Position numbers and translations under genes: made by a program. Below, piece after piece: positions 39,392-49,392 of a stretch of 64,000 nucleotides of DNA. The first letter of the stretch is position 1, and the number at the start of each line of letters is the position of its first letter. The stretch spans positions 3,025,370 through 3,089,369 of the forward strand of contig NZ_CP044399.1 in assembly GCF_008931805.1 (NCBI RefSeq). Reading direction: 5' to 3'. A model generated the notes under the pieces. The model saw only the letters and a list, made by a program, of their open reading frames with translations. It did no database searches and was not told the DNA's origin. Source of the DNA: Moritella marina ATCC 15381 (GTDB lineage Bacteria; Pseudomonadota; Gammaproteobacteria; Enterobacterales; Moritellaceae).

Positions 39392-39419
39392 GATGGGGTT
39401 AATTGGATTTAACCTCATC
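39392..39419. repeat. Hairpin after aceK
   Basis: GATGGGGTTAA and TTAACCTCATC form a stem with one mismatch and a short loop, 35 bp after the aceK stop. No T run, so a weak terminator at best. It shares AGGATGGGGTTA with the repeat at the nhaC 3' end. Confidence 0.45.
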
Positions 39420-39465
39420 ACCGACACTGCCTAGCCTATACCTGTTAAAACCTTGTCTATGCCTG

Positions 39466-39945
39466 TTAAAGCAATGGCTCTTTGGCAACAACAACACCAT
39501 TTAAATCCGCGTAAATGTAATCGCCTTCTACAATACTCACCCCAGCAAACTGTAAATCGATACCTGCATCGCCCAATCCCCGTTTTTCTGTTTTGACCGG
39601 ACAAGCCGTGATCGCTTTTACACCAAGGTCGAGGGTATTAATCGTCGCGACGTCTCTAACGGCCCCGTAAATAACGAAGCCAGCCCAGCCATTGCTCACC
39701 GCGTTTTCAGCAATCATATCACCCAGTAATGCACGCCTTGTCGAACCGCCGCCATCAATCACTAAAATACGCCCTTGCCCTGGCGTACCAGCGAGCTCTT
39801 TCACCAAGGAATTATCTTCAAAACATTTCACGGTTACCGCTTGGCCACTAAAAATAGTCGCTTTGCCATAACTTTGAAAAATAGGATCCATCACAGATAA
39901 TTTATCAAAATGTTGATCACACAGATCGGGTAATAGGTCTAACAT
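39466..39945 (-). CDS. rraA: RraA-family protein, RNase E inhibitor
   Basis: RraA binds RNase E and reduces RNA decay in E. coli; some relatives are oxaloacetate decarboxylases or aldolases. The 159-residue length fits RraA. The conserved segments IDGGGSTRRALLGDMIAENA (residues ~83-102) and GFVIYGAVRDVATINTLDLGVKA are visible, along with N-terminal DLLPDLCDQHFDKL. Convergent with aceK. RNase E inhibition is inferred from the family. Confidence 0.9.
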   Translation of the reverse strand: MLDLLPDLCDQHFDKLSVMDPIFQSYGKATIFSGQAVTVKCFEDNSLVKELAGTPGQGRILVIDGGGSTRRALLGDMIAENAVSNGWAGFVIYGAVRDVATINTLDLGVKAITACPVKTEKRGLGDAGIDLQFAGVSIVEGDYIYADLNGVVVAKEPLL

Positions 39946-40162
39946 AGTCCATCCTTAACGTTGTTATCGTTTGTCATTACACATTTCTCATTACAGGTTA
40001 ATCGTCATTTTACTGATGCGTTGATCACGCAAAATTGACGATAACTGCTAACATATTAACGCAGAACAATTATTCCAATCTATAATTAATTAACAAAGTC
40101 CATACATTGACGATGACGAATCAATAAAACTTACCAAGTTGTAATTTGATTACACCTTTATG

Positions 40163-40197
40163 GATTAAAATATGCTTTCATAAAGCGTATTTTAATC
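40163..40197. repeat. Long hairpin in arcA upstream region
   Basis: GATTAAAATATGCTTT and AAAGCGTATTTTAATC pair over 16 bp with one G-T wobble and a loop of three bases. No T tail follows, so it is not a standard terminator. It may be part of an RNA or a protein binding site. Confidence 0.6.
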
Positions 40198-40559
40198 CCC
40201 TAAATAAGCGATTGAAAATAAATAACACACTGTTACATTTAAAGTAAAAAGCAGCGTAAATCAACACCAAACACCAGTAGTAGCGGGCATAAATACAGAT
40301 TAGTAGGGAGAAAACGCCAATTCATAAATATTTTTTAATCTTAAATAACCAGGTACAACAGGCAATAACGATAAATACGCTGTTGATTTAGCCTAATAGA
40401 CACGACTTTAAAACAAAGTTAAAAATTCAACATATAAACATAACAACCTGATTTATATAAATTAAAATACCATAAATTACCATATAACAATGCAGTATAT
40501 CCATTAACTATCATTTTATAACCAACTAATTTAATTACAGTATATCTAATCAGGGTTAT

Positions 40560-40573
40560 TTGATAAATATCAA
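40560..40573 (+). promoter_or_regulatory. FNR-type box upstream of arcA
   Basis: TTGATAAATATCAA matches the FNR consensus TTGAT-N4-ATCAA exactly. In E. coli arcA is activated by FNR without oxygen. Distance to the arcA start (about 245 bp) fits a long leader; the promoter itself was not located. Confidence 0.75.
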
Positions 40574-40815
40574 ATCATGTTGAGTTATTACGTAACATAA
40601 TTACATAAGGTTGTTATACGGCTGTTAATAACATATAATCCTATAGTTAAGGAAGCCATAAAACTAGATATTCTGCCGCAGCGAGCTGTTATAGATAAAT
40701 AGTCTTATATTTCATGGATGTATTACTCTTACTCCCGGTTTATTGATATTCGTATTTAATGGATAATATCAATAGTCAGGGCATTATTTGATCCAAAGCG
40801 GAACTAGGTACGTTT

Positions 40816-41532
40816 ATGCAAACCCCAAACATTCTTATCGTAGAAGATGAACTCGTTACACGTAACACCCTAAAAAGCATCTTCGAAGCTGAAGGCTATT
40901 CAGTACATGAAGCAAGTAACGGCGATGAAATGTATGAGATCATTGCCAATAATCCTATCAGCTTGGTAATCATGGATATTAACCTTCCAGGAAAAAATGG
41001 CTTATTGTTAGCACGTGAACTACGTGACCAACATAATGTAGCACTAATGTTTTTAACTGGTCGCGACAATGAAGTTGACAAGATTTTAGGTCTAGAAATT
41101 GGTGCTGACGATTACATTACTAAACCGTTTAACCCACGTGAATTAACGATTCGTGCACGTAACCTACTTGGCCGTACTTTTACTAAACTGCCAGTAGCAG
41201 ATGAAGAAAAAGCTATCGTTGAAGAATATGAGTTCAATGGTTGGCGTTTAAATATCAACAGCCGTTCTTTAATTAGCCCGCTGGATGATTCATTTAAACT
41301 ACCTCGTAGTGAATTCCGTGCGATGCTACACTTCGTAGAAAACCCAGGTAAGATTCAAACACGTGCAATGTTATTGAAAAAAATGACAGGCCGAGAATTG
41401 AAACCACATGATCGTACTGTTGATGTAACAATTCGTCGTATCCGTAAGCATTTCGAAAGTATTGCAGATACGCCAGAAATCATTGCAACGATCCACGGTG
41501 AAGGTTACCGTTTTTGCGGTGAATTAAGCTAA
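40816..41532 (+). CDS. arcA: Aerobic respiration response regulator ArcA
   Basis: OmpR-family regulator that represses aerobic metabolism at low oxygen, phosphorylated by ArcB. The 238-residue protein has the receiver domain with acidic pocket VEDE near residue 10, phospho-acceptor Asp54 in [13 protein letters not shown] and Lys in [14 protein letters not shown]. The C-terminal winged helix ([20 protein letters not shown]) follows. Normal length, no oddity. Terminator follows. Confidence 0.97.
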   Translation: MQTPNILIVEDELVTRNTLKSIFEAEGYSVHEASNGDEMYEIIANNPISLVIMDINLPGKNGLLLARELRDQHNVALMFLTGRDNEVDKILGLEIGADDYITKPFNPRELTIRARNLLGRTFTKLPVADEEKAIVEEYEFNGWRLNINSRSLISPLDDSFKLPRSEFRAMLHFVENPGKIQTRAMLLKKMTGRELKPHDRTVDVTIRRIRKHFESIADTPEIIATIHGEGYRFCGELS

Positions 41533-41581
41533 GCAGCATACCGCTAGCGATACCGACATGTCTGCAGTAAAAGACAAATAC

Positions 41582-41610
41582 AAAAAAAGCGCTTATTAGC
41601 GCTTTTTTTA
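41582..41610. terminator. Bidirectional terminator arcA/cheV
   Basis: AAAAAAAGCGCT-tatt-AGCGCTTTTTTT, a symmetrical hairpin with A and T runs on either side, between convergent arcA and cheV. Confidence 0.93.
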
Positions 41611-41638
41611 TGTCCGCTTTTTATAACTGAATATAATA

Positions 41639-42523
41639 TTAAGTAATATTTTCACGGCCTTTAACACCACGTAAAATGGCTTGTAATAGCTCACTGGCAT
41701 CAAACTTAGTCAGCGCTTCATCAGCACCAATCTGCTGTGCACGTTCAGTACTGATCATGCTTGATAATGAGGTATGCAAAATAATATAGGTCGCCGATAC
41801 ATTCGGTGTACTACGCACTTCAAATGCCACTTCATAACCATCTAATCCCGGCATTTCGATGTCACTCACCAATACATCAATTGGTTTACCAGACTCTACA
41901 GCAGCTTGCATCGCCGTTAGTGCATCTTGACCATTCTTAGAAACTTGATAATGGATACCCGCAGCATCTAGCGCACTGCCCAACTGGTTACGTGCAACCA
42001 TCGAATCATCGACAACCAAGATCTCTTTGTTACGTAGTTCTTCGAGTTCTGCGGCACTGAATTGCGGTAATTCAATATGCTCATCATCCGGATAAATATC
42101 TGCTAATAAACGCTCAACATCCATGAGCTGCACTAACTTGTCGTCAACGTGCATAACCCCTGTGGTGTAGATATTACAACCTAGTGTTGCGCTCGGCGCA
42201 GAAATATCTTTCCAGCTGCATTCCATGATCTTGTCGATATGACGCACTAAGAATCCTACCACTTGGCGGCTACAATCAGTAATAATAATATTACACGAAT
42301 CGTATTCTTCTTTTGTTACAGCGCGATAACCGACAGCGCTTGCCATATCAATAATAGGAATCGTTTTACCACGTAATGTCGCAGCGCCCATCACCATAGG
42401 GTGAGAACCAGGTAAGGAATAAAGCCGTGTAGAAGGCACAATTTCTTGTACTTTTAACGTGCCGATAGCAAATTTTTGCTGCAGATTTAACTTAAACAAT
42501 AATAAACCTTGTGACTGACTCAT
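41639..42523 (-). CDS. cheV: CheV-type chemotaxis coupling protein (CheW-receiver)
   Basis: A 294-residue protein with an N-terminal CheW-like domain (residues ~5-150: LLLFKLNLQQKFAIGTLKVQEIV, shown in part, and MGAATLRGKTIPIIDMA) and a C-terminal receiver (from ~170: ILVVDDSMVARNQL, acceptor Asp in DVLVSDIEMPGLDGYE). CheV couples receptors to CheA, with coupling tuned by phosphorylation. It is alone, with no other che gene in the window. Good AAGGAAAG ribosome site. Confidence 0.93.
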   Translation of the reverse strand: MSQSQGLLLFKLNLQQKFAIGTLKVQEIVPSTRLYSLPGSHPMVMGAATLRGKTIPIIDMASAVGYRAVTKEEYDSCNIIITDCSRQVVGFLVRHIDKIMECSWKDISAPSATLGCNIYTTGVMHVDDKLVQLMDVERLLADIYPDDEHIELPQFSAAELEELRNKEILVVDDSMVARNQLGSALDAAGIHYQVSKNGQDALTAMQAAVESGKPIDVLVSDIEMPGLDGYEVAFEVRSTPNVSATYIILHTSLSSMISTERAQQIGADEALTKFDASELLQAILRGVKGRENIT

Positions 42524-42667
42524 TACTTTCCTTACTCATTGACTAATAATACGATTAAACACTTACGACTATAGCATGATTAAGTATATTAATTTTGTTA
42601 TCACGCAGATATAACGCTAAGCGACTTAAGGCTGCACAATTGATACTTAAATATGAGATATTAAAGG

Positions 42668-42698
42668 TAAAAAAAAGGCCGCTACAATAGCGACCTTT
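42668..42698 (-). terminator. purL terminator
   Basis: On the minus strand AAAGGTCGCTA-ttg-TAGCGGCCTTT with one mismatch, followed by a T run, 28 bp after the purL stop. Confidence 0.9.
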
Positions 42699-42725
42699 GA
42701 TTTATCAACACATCAATGTAAGTTA

Positions 42726-45700
42726 TTAACCTAAGTTAACGCGTGCGTTGCGGAACATACGCATCCACGGGCTATCTTCGCCCCATTCTTCTGGATGCCA
42801 TGAGTTGCTCACAGTGCGGAATACACGTTCCGGATGTGGCATCATGATAGTTACGCGACCATCGGTCGTCGTAAGACCCGTAATACCTAATGGCGAACCA
42901 TTTGGATTAGATGGGTATTGCGTCGTTGGTTGACCGTAGTTATCAACGAAGTTAAGTGCAACCGTACCACTGTTACTCAGTGCTTGCAGATGCGCTTCAT
43001 CACGTAATTCAATACGACCTTCACCGTGAGATACAGCGATAGGCATTCTTGAACCAGCAAGGTCACCTAAGAATAATGACGGGTTTTTCGGTACTTCAAC
43101 TAAGCTGAAACGTGCTTCAAAACGCTCAGATTGGTTGGTAACGAAACGTGGCCATAATTCTGAACCCGGGATAAGTTCACCCAAGTTAGATAACATCTGA
43201 CAACCATTACATACACCCAGTGAAAAACTGTCTTCACGTGCGAAGAAAGCTGCAAACTGATCACGTGCTTGTGGGTTGAATAAGATTGATTTAGCCCAAC
43301 CTTCACCCGCGCCTAATACATCACCGTAAGAGAAACCACCACAAGCCGCAAGGCCAGCGAAGTCTTCTAGGTTAACGCGACCACTTAAAATATCACTCAT
43401 GTGAATATCTTGAGCAGCGAAGCCTGCACGATCAAATGCAGCCGCCATTTCCGTTTGCGAGTTTACACCCTGCTCACGGAGAATAGCCATTTTAGGTTGT
43501 ACACCAGTCATGATGTAAGGTGCAGCAATATCTTCGTTAACATCAAAGCTTAAGTTAACGTTTAGACCAGGGTCTTTCACGTCAAGTTTAAGATCAAACT
43601 CTTGCTGTGCACAGCTCGGGTTATCACGTAATGCTTGCATCTTAAGCGTTGTTTCAGCCCAAATTGCACGGAAGTAAGTACGGCTTTCCGCTAATACGTT
43701 TTCGCCATTACGGGTGAAACGCACCATATCGTCCGTGTTTGTCGAACCAATGACATGGCAACATGCAGCGAGACCGTGGCCTGCTAGTGTTGTTAGTACT
43801 TGCTCTTTCATTGCTGAAGAAACTTGGATAACCGCACCTAACTCTTCTGAGTAAAGTGCCGCAAGATCATCTGTACCTAACATATCAAGTTCAACATCAA
43901 CACCACAGTGACCGGCAAATGCCATCTCTGTTACTGTTGAGAATAAACCACCGTCACTACGGTCATGATAAGCCAGTAAAGATTGCTCTTTCACTAACAC
44001 TTGCATTGCATCGAAGAAGCCTTTCAGCTGCTCTGAGCTATCCACATCTGGTGTGTGTTGACCCAGTTGCTTGTATACTTGTGCTAATGAAGATGCACCG
44101 AGACGGTTTTGACCATTACCTAAATCGATAAGGATAAGGTCTGTCGCGCCTTTATCAGTGCGTAGCTGTGGTGTGACTGTTTTACGTACATCAGTCACAC
44201 GACCGAATGCAGTAATAATCAGTGACAATGGTGAAGTAACTTCTTTGTTCTCACCTTCATCTTCCCAGCGCGTCTTCATTGACATTGAATCTTTACCGAC
44301 TGGAATAGTCAGGTTCAATTCAGGACAAAGTTCTTCACCTACCGCTTTAACCGCCGCGTATAAACCCGCGTCTTCACCTGGGTGACCAGCTGCAGACATC
44401 CAGTTAGCAGAAAGGTTGATGCGTGTTAGATCACCGATTTCAGTTGCTGCGATATTTGTTAATGCTTCAGCAACCGCCATACGGCTTGATGCAGGGAAGT
44501 TTAACAAGGCAAGTGGCGTACGTTCACCGATTGCCATTGCTTCACCAGCGTAAGTATCAAAACTTGCTGCTGTGACTGCGCAATCGGCAACTGGAACCTG
44601 CCAAGGACCAACCATTTGATCACGTGCAACCAAACCTGTTACCGAGCGGTCACCGATGGTGATCAAGAAGGTTTTTTCAGCAATTGCAGGTAAACGTAAT
44701 AAACGTTCTGAAGCGTCTTTAACGGTAATGCCGGTAAAGTCTAATGCTTGACCTTCCGTTACTAGTGTTGTTGCTTCACGGTGCATCTTAGGTGCTTTAC
44801 CTAATAATACTTCCATTGGCATATCAATTGGCGTTTCGTCTAATAACGAATCCGTTACTGATAAATGCAACTCTTCAGTCGCAACACCAACCACAGAGAA
44901 TGGCGTACGTTCACGTTTACAAATCGCTTCAAATGTTGCCATGTTTTCAGGTGCAACAGCCATCACGTAACGTTCTTGTGATTCATTACACCAAATTTCA
45001 AGCGGTGACATGCCTGGTTCATCGTTGTTAATATCACGTAATTCAAACTGCGCGCCACGACCACCGTCATGTACCAGTTCAGGGAATGCGTTGGATAAAC
45101 CGCCCGCGCCCACATCATGAATGAAGGCAATTGGATTGTCTTCACCCATCTGCCAACAACGGTCGATAACTTCCTGACAACGACGTTCCATTTCTGGGTT
45201 TTCACGTTGTACTGAAGCAAAGTCTAAATCTTCGTGTGATTGGCCTGAATCCATTGATGAAGCAGCACTGCCACCTAAACCAATGTTCATTGCCGGACCA
45301 CCTAGCGCGATTAATTTAGCGCCAACTGGGATATCACCTTTTTGAACGTGCTGGTCACGGATATTACCAAGACCACCAGCAAGCATAATTGGCTTGTGGT
45401 AACCACGTACTTCCACACCGTTATGGCTGTTAACTTCAGCTTCATATGTACGGAAGTAACCTAATAGGTTAGGACGACCAAATTCGTTATTAAATGCAGC
45501 GCCACCAAGTGGACCTTCTAGCATAATGTCTAATGCACTAACGATACGACCTGGCTTACCAAAGTCGGTTTCCCAAGGCTGTTCAAATGCTGGAATACGT
45601 AAGTTAGATACGCTAAAACCAACTAAACCTGCTTTTGGCTTCGAACCACGACCCGTTGCGCCTTCATCACGAATTTCACCACCAGAACCTGTCGCGGCAC

Positions 45701-46619
45701 CAGGCCAAGGAGAGATTGCTGTTGGGTGATTGTGAGTCTCAACTTTCATCAGGATTTGAATATCTTCTTGGTGATATTCATACTGCTGAGTTTGTGGATC
45801 TGGGAAGAAACGGCCGGCTTTTGAACCTTCCATTACAGAAGCATTATCTTTATAAGCAGATAAAACATGATCACCCGTTTGTTCGAAGGTGTTCTTGATC
45901 ATCTTAAATAATGATTTTTCTTGGTCTTGGCCATCAATAGTCCAATCCGCATTAAAAATCTTATGACGACAATGCTCTGAGTTTGCTTGCGCAAACATCA
46001 TTAATTCGATGTCATTTGGATTACGCTTTAACTGCGTAAAACTGGCAATCAAATAATCAATTTCATCTTCAGCCAATGCTAAACCTAATTTAACATTCGC
46101 ATCAACAAGTGCCTCACGGCCACCTACTAAGATATCAACAGACTTTAATGGGCGCGCTTGTGCTTGAACAAATAATTGTTCAGCTGCATCTAGACAATCA
46201 AATACAGTTTCCATCATACGGTCGTGCATCAAGCTTGCTGCAGTTTGTAGTTGGGTAGCTGTAAGTGGTGTTTTTGAAGAGATGTAGTAAGCGATGCCAC
46301 GTTCAAGACGTTTTACGTTAGAAAGGCCGCAGTTGATTGCGATGTCGGTAGATTTAGAAGACCAAGGAGAGATAGTGCCGGGACGAGGAGTAACAAGAAG
46401 GAGAGTTCCTTCAGGAGCGTGCTCTGTAATTCTTGGCCCGTAGGTCAACAATTTTTCCAGGACACTCCGTTCTTTGTCACTGAGCGGGGTTGTTACATCG
46501 GCAAAATGGACGTACTCCGCGTAAATTGTTATATCCGATAATCCTACATCATTACATCGTTCGACTAGTTTGCTAGTACGAAACTCAGAAAGCGCTGGCG
46601 CTCCTCGCATTATATGCAT
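42726..46619 (-). CDS. purL: Phosphoribosylformylglycinamidine synthase
   Basis: ATP- and glutamine-dependent fourth step of purine synthesis. The 1297-residue single-chain form is typical of gammaproteobacteria. N-terminus [14 protein letters not shown] is close to E. coli. In the FGAM synthase core, [20 protein letters not shown] (near residue 290) and [19 protein letters not shown] are conserved. The C-terminal glutaminase domain has catalytic Cys in [13 protein letters not shown] (near 1140) and the late His-Glu in [10 protein letters not shown]. Divergent from mltF across a 289-bp gap. Confidence 0.98.
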   Translation of the reverse strand: MHIMRGAPALSEFRTSKLVERCNDVGLSDITIYAEYVHFADVTTPLSDKERSVLEKLLTYGPRITEHAPEGTLLLVTPRPGTISPWSSKSTDIAINCGLSNVKRLERGIAYYISSKTPLTATQLQTAASLMHDRMMETVFDCLDAAEQLFVQAQARPLKSVDILVGGREALVDANVKLGLALAEDEIDYLIASFTQLKRNPNDIELMMFAQANSEHCRHKIFNADWTIDGQDQEKSLFKMIKNTFEQTGDHVLSAYKDNASVMEGSKAGRFFPDPQTQQYEYHQEDIQILMKVETHNHPTAISPWPGAATGSGGEIRDEGATGRGSKPKAGLVGFSVSNLRIPAFEQPWETDFGKPGRIVSALDIMLEGPLGGAAFNNEFGRPNLLGYFRTYEAEVNSHNGVEVRGYHKPIMLAGGLGNIRDQHVQKGDIPVGAKLIALGGPAMNIGLGGSAASSMDSGQSHEDLDFASVQRENPEMERRCQEVIDRCWQMGEDNPIAFIHDVGAGGLSNAFPELVHDGGRGAQFELRDINNDEPGMSPLEIWCNESQERYVMAVAPENMATFEAICKRERTPFSVVGVATEELHLSVTDSLLDETPIDMPMEVLLGKAPKMHREATTLVTEGQALDFTGITVKDASERLLRLPAIAEKTFLITIGDRSVTGLVARDQMVGPWQVPVADCAVTAASFDTYAGEAMAIGERTPLALLNFPASSRMAVAEALTNIAATEIGDLTRINLSANWMSAAGHPGEDAGLYAAVKAVGEELCPELNLTIPVGKDSMSMKTRWEDEGENKEVTSPLSLIITAFGRVTDVRKTVTPQLRTDKGATDLILIDLGNGQNRLGASSLAQVYKQLGQHTPDVDSSEQLKGFFDAMQVLVKEQSLLAYHDRSDGGLFSTVTEMAFAGHCGVDVELDMLGTDDLAALYSEELGAVIQVSSAMKEQVLTTLAGHGLAACCHVIGSTNTDDMVRFTRNGENVLAESRTYFRAIWAETTLKMQALRDNPSCAQQEFDLKLDVKDPGLNVNLSFDVNEDIAAPYIMTGVQPKMAILREQGVNSQTEMAAAFDRAGFAAQDIHMSDILSGRVNLEDFAGLAACGGFSYGDVLGAGEGWAKSILFNPQARDQFAAFFAREDSFSLGVCNGCQMLSNLGELIPGSELWPRFVTNQSERFEARFSLVEVPKNPSLFLGDLAGSRMPIAVSHGEGRIELRDEAHLQALSNSGTVALNFVDNYGQPTTQYPSNPNGSPLGITGLTTTDGRVTIMMPHPERVFRTVSNSWHPEEWGEDSPWMRMFRNARVNLG

Positions 46620-46908
46620 TAACTTTTTCTCACTAAAAGGGTTACTGGGGAAAAATCCCGGCCATTATATGCAAATTATGGCCATAACGATAGCGTTACA
46701 TGAACAACAAGTTCATTTACTAATAAGTTTTTTGGCGCCTTAGCCGATAACAACATTAACAGTACTGATAACATTGTCATTTCATAGACATATAGACACT
46801 GTTTTTTTATACAGCTTATTGTGAATAAGTATTGTGTAATGACAATGAAAACGCTATAAAGATAGATCACATATAGATATTTATATTTTCATATTAAAAG
46901 GTTATGAC

Positions 46909-48372
46909 TTGCAGATATTCTTAGTACGCTTACAACATTTTTTCAAACTGGCCCTGATCATTGCTTTAGCCGCGCTCGTGTCTGGCTGCATACAAGAAAA
47001 TGATGAACGCACTCAGCTTGAACAAATCCAAGATGCTGGAGAATTACACGTAAAAACGATCTATGGCCCAGCCAACTATTATCTTGATGATAATAAACCG
47101 ACTGGACTTGAATATGAATTATTGAAACAATTTAGTGATTACCTCGGTGTCGAATTAATTATTCACCCATATCACTCACTAAAAACGATGCTTGACGCTG
47201 AAAAAACCAGAGCAAAACCGTTTGCATTATCCGCTGCAGGTTTAACCCGCACCGAGAAACGATTAGATGATTATCGCATGGGCCCAAGTTACTACGAGGT
47301 CAAACAACTGCTCATTTATCGTAAAGGTAGTCTGAGACCCCGCAATCTACAACAAGTTGTCGACCCTATATATGTTGTAAAAAGCTCAAGTCACGAGGAG
47401 TACGTGCAAAAACTGCAACGTGATAATCCCGAACTCAACCTGACTTATAAAACCTTACCTGATGAAGACCTGCTATTCAGCAACTTAGAAGCAGGAAAGA
47501 TAAAACTCGCGATTGCCGACGATACTTCACTGTCGCAGCATCAATATTACTATCCGCATTTAAATAAAGCGTTTGTGCTTGAAGATGAGCTTGATGTCGT
47601 TTGGCTGATGGATAAAAATGATGATGATTCATTTGCCAATGCCGTGTTAGCTTTCTTTACCTTACAGCAAATCACCGGATCGATGGAGTTATTACAAGAA
47701 AAATATTTTGGCCATATAGACACATTTGATTTTGTGGATACCCGCACTTTTCTACGTCGTGTTGATTCACAATTACCTAAGTACGAAGCTTTATTCCGCA
47801 AATATGCAGGACAATTAGACTGGCGCTTATTAGCCGCGGTGAGTTATCAAGAGTCACACTGGAATCCCAAGGCGCGCTCACCTACAGGTGTTCGTGGCAT
47901 GATGATGCTAACGTGGCCGACGGCGCGAGAGTTTGGTGTAACCTCGCGAGTCGATCCAGTGCAAAGCGTAAAAGCGGGCTCAGCCTATTTAGCTAAACTC
48001 ATAAACCGCTTACCAGATACGATTTCAGAACATGAAAAACCCTGGTTTGCATTAGCAGCCTATAATATAGGTTACAGCCATTTAATTGATGCGCGTAAAA
48101 TTACCGAAAAACTCGGTGGCAATGAAAATAGCTGGGCTGAAGTAAAAGCCATCATTCCGTTACTGCAGCAACGTAAATGGTATAAATACACACGTTTTGG
48201 TTACGCCAGAGGTAATGAAGCAGTAAAGTATGTCAGTAATATTCGTAAATATTATGATAGCTTGCGCTGGTTTGATGAACAAATTAACATGACTGAACAA
48301 GTTGCCCGAGACCTTGGTCTTGAAATATCTACAAGACCAGATCAAGAGCCAGTATTGAGTGAAGTAGAGTAA
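46909..48372 (+). CDS. mltF: Membrane-bound lytic murein transglycosylase F
   Basis: Cleaves peptidoglycan glycosidic bonds. The 487-residue lipoprotein has signal and lipobox LVSGC with Cys27, a type 3 solute-binding-like domain (residues ~45-265) and a C-terminal SLT domain (from ~300) with catalytic Glu in AVSYQESHWNPKARSPTG. A TTG start at 46909 is the only in-frame start that keeps the signal peptide; AAAGG lies 8 bases before it, while a nearby ATG is out of frame. Next to purL and tadA as in other gammaproteobacteria. Confidence 0.95.
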   Translation: MQIFLVRLQHFFKLALIIALAALVSGCIQENDERTQLEQIQDAGELHVKTIYGPANYYLDDNKPTGLEYELLKQFSDYLGVELIIHPYHSLKTMLDAEKTRAKPFALSAAGLTRTEKRLDDYRMGPSYYEVKQLLIYRKGSLRPRNLQQVVDPIYVVKSSSHEEYVQKLQRDNPELNLTYKTLPDEDLLFSNLEAGKIKLAIADDTSLSQHQYYYPHLNKAFVLEDELDVVWLMDKNDDDSFANAVLAFFTLQQITGSMELLQEKYFGHIDTFDFVDTRTFLRRVDSQLPKYEALFRKYAGQLDWRLLAAVSYQESHWNPKARSPTGVRGMMMLTWPTAREFGVTSRVDPVQSVKAGSAYLAKLINRLPDTISEHEKPWFALAAYNIGYSHLIDARKITEKLGGNENSWAEVKAIIPLLQQRKWYKYTRFGYARGNEAVKYVSNIRKYYDSLRWFDEQINMTEQVARDLGLEISTRPDQEPVLSEVE

Positions 48373-48464
48373 CATTTAACTGCTGTCACAATAGCCACAT
48401 AAAACTGACATAAAAGTTTCATGTGCAAGTTATTTATATTACTGTATGTTAATGAACATAAAGA

Positions 48465-48486
48465 TAAAAAACGCCTAGGACTAGGC
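48465..48486 (-). terminator. Hairpin terminator for tadA
   Basis: On the minus strand GCCTAG-TC-CTAGGC is followed by GTTTTTT. It would end the tadA message after crossing the small plus-strand ORF at 48507-48653. Confidence 0.7.
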
Positions 48487-48506
48487 AGCGAAAATTAAAG
48501 GAAAGC

Positions 48507-48653
48507 ATGATGCTAAAGAAAAGAGCAAAATTAAAAGTAAAATCACCAAGACGTCAAATAACACGTTCAAGAACCAATCGTTCGCTACTCAACCGTCAGC
48601 GCGCTTTCTTTTTACAAAATGAATTTGATGGCCAGCCCGCGATTCTAGACTAA
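48507..48653 (+). CDS. Small, very basic 48-residue protein
   Basis: Translation starts MMLKKRAKLKVKSPRR, has many Arg, Lys and Ser/Thr, and ends with an acidic tail FDGQPAILD. A near-ideal AAAGGAAAGC ribosome site lies just before the ATG, which argues for a real gene. It is convergent with tadA, overlapping its stop by 4 bp, and follows mltF by ~134 bp. I do not recognise the family. A nucleic-acid-binding or ribosome-associated role is possible from composition only. Confidence 0.6.
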   Translation: MMLKKRAKLKVKSPRRQITRSRTNRSLLNRQRAFFLQNEFDGQPAILD

Positions 48654-49324
48654 CCTTTCAATAAGCGCTTCAGGGCTTTTTTCTCTTTACGGCGACGTTT
48701 GAAGAAATTACTTAATAATGCGCCGGTCTCACTAGCAAAAACCCCTGAACGTACTTCAATTTGATGATTCAACTGTGCATGCTCTACCAAGTTAAATACC
48801 GAGCCTGCCGCCCCCGTTTTTAAATCTACCGCCCCATAAACTAAACGCTTCACTCTGCTATGCACCATTGCCCCTGCACACATAGAACAAGGCTCTAACG
48901 TCACATACAGCGTAGCGTCAATAAGGCGATAATTTTCGACTGTTTTACCCGCTGCACGTAACGCGATGATTTCAGCATGTGCTGTGGCATCGTGTAAATT
49001 AATCGCTTGATTCCAACCTTCACCAATGATTTCACCATCGAGTATGACAACCGCACCAACAGGCACCTCATCAATCGCTTCCGCTTTGCCTGCAAGCATG
49101 ATCGCATGTTGCATCCAGCGTTCGTCAGCTTCAATCTGCTCTGGCGTAAGTGCTAAATTAATATCGCTGTCGGTAACGCTATCCTCGGTCGCCGCTGCAA
49201 GAACACTATCACTATCACTATCAGTCTCAATGTCAGTCGTACTGACGTGACTGGCAGGGGGACTTTTGAGGCTGTTACTTAAAGTTATCTCTTCAGCTGT
49301 AATTTTGGTTGTACGTTCAGTCAT
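48650..49324 (-). CDS. tadA: tRNA-specific adenosine deaminase, with acidic N-terminal extension
   Basis: TadA converts A34 to inosine in tRNA-Arg(ACG). The zinc site is visible: His-Ala-Glu in ATAHAEIIALRAA and PCSMC in TLEPCSMCAGAMVHSRV. I take ATG 49324, giving 224 residues; the frame is open for another 16 codons upstream. The catalytic part begins near residue 73 (ADERWMQHAIMLAG), so there is a ~65-residue extension rich in Ser, Thr, Asp and Glu that ordinary TadA (~165 residues) lacks. It ends in a basic tail RRRKEKKALKRLLKG. Confidence 0.93.
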   Translation of the reverse strand: MTERTTKITAEEITLSNSLKSPPASHVSTTDIETDSDSDSVLAAATEDSVTDSDINLALTPEQIEADERWMQHAIMLAGKAEAIDEVPVGAVVILDGEIIGEGWNQAINLHDATAHAEIIALRAAGKTVENYRLIDATLYVTLEPCSMCAGAMVHSRVKRLVYGAVDLKTGAAGSVFNLVEHAQLNHQIEVRSGVFASETGALLSNFFKRRRKEKKALKRLLKG

Positions 49325-49392
49325 GCTGGTCTTTGTTACTGGGTGATTTAAGTAGATAATAACATAAATCACCCGACATCAAAGGCGCGCAG

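Larger units (their letters stand above)
39946..40815. promoter_or_regulatory. 870-bp noncoding region upstream of arcA
   Basis: The longest gene-free stretch in the window, very AT-rich and with frequent stops in all frames. It holds a 16-bp hairpin (40163-40197), a perfect FNR box (40560-40573) about 245 bp before arcA, and presumably the rraA and arcA promoters. A long arcA 5' leader or a small RNA could be hidden here; I cannot define one. Confidence 0.6.

Noticed and set aside
46676-46870. 64-codon hydrophobic ORF between purL and mltF
   Set aside because: It spans the divergent promoter region, has no ribosome site, and its hydrophobic character is explained by AT-rich DNA.
46620-46908. 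PurR operator before purL
   Set aside because: No good match to the ACGCAAACGTTTGCGT palindrome was found; only weak AACG-type fragments.
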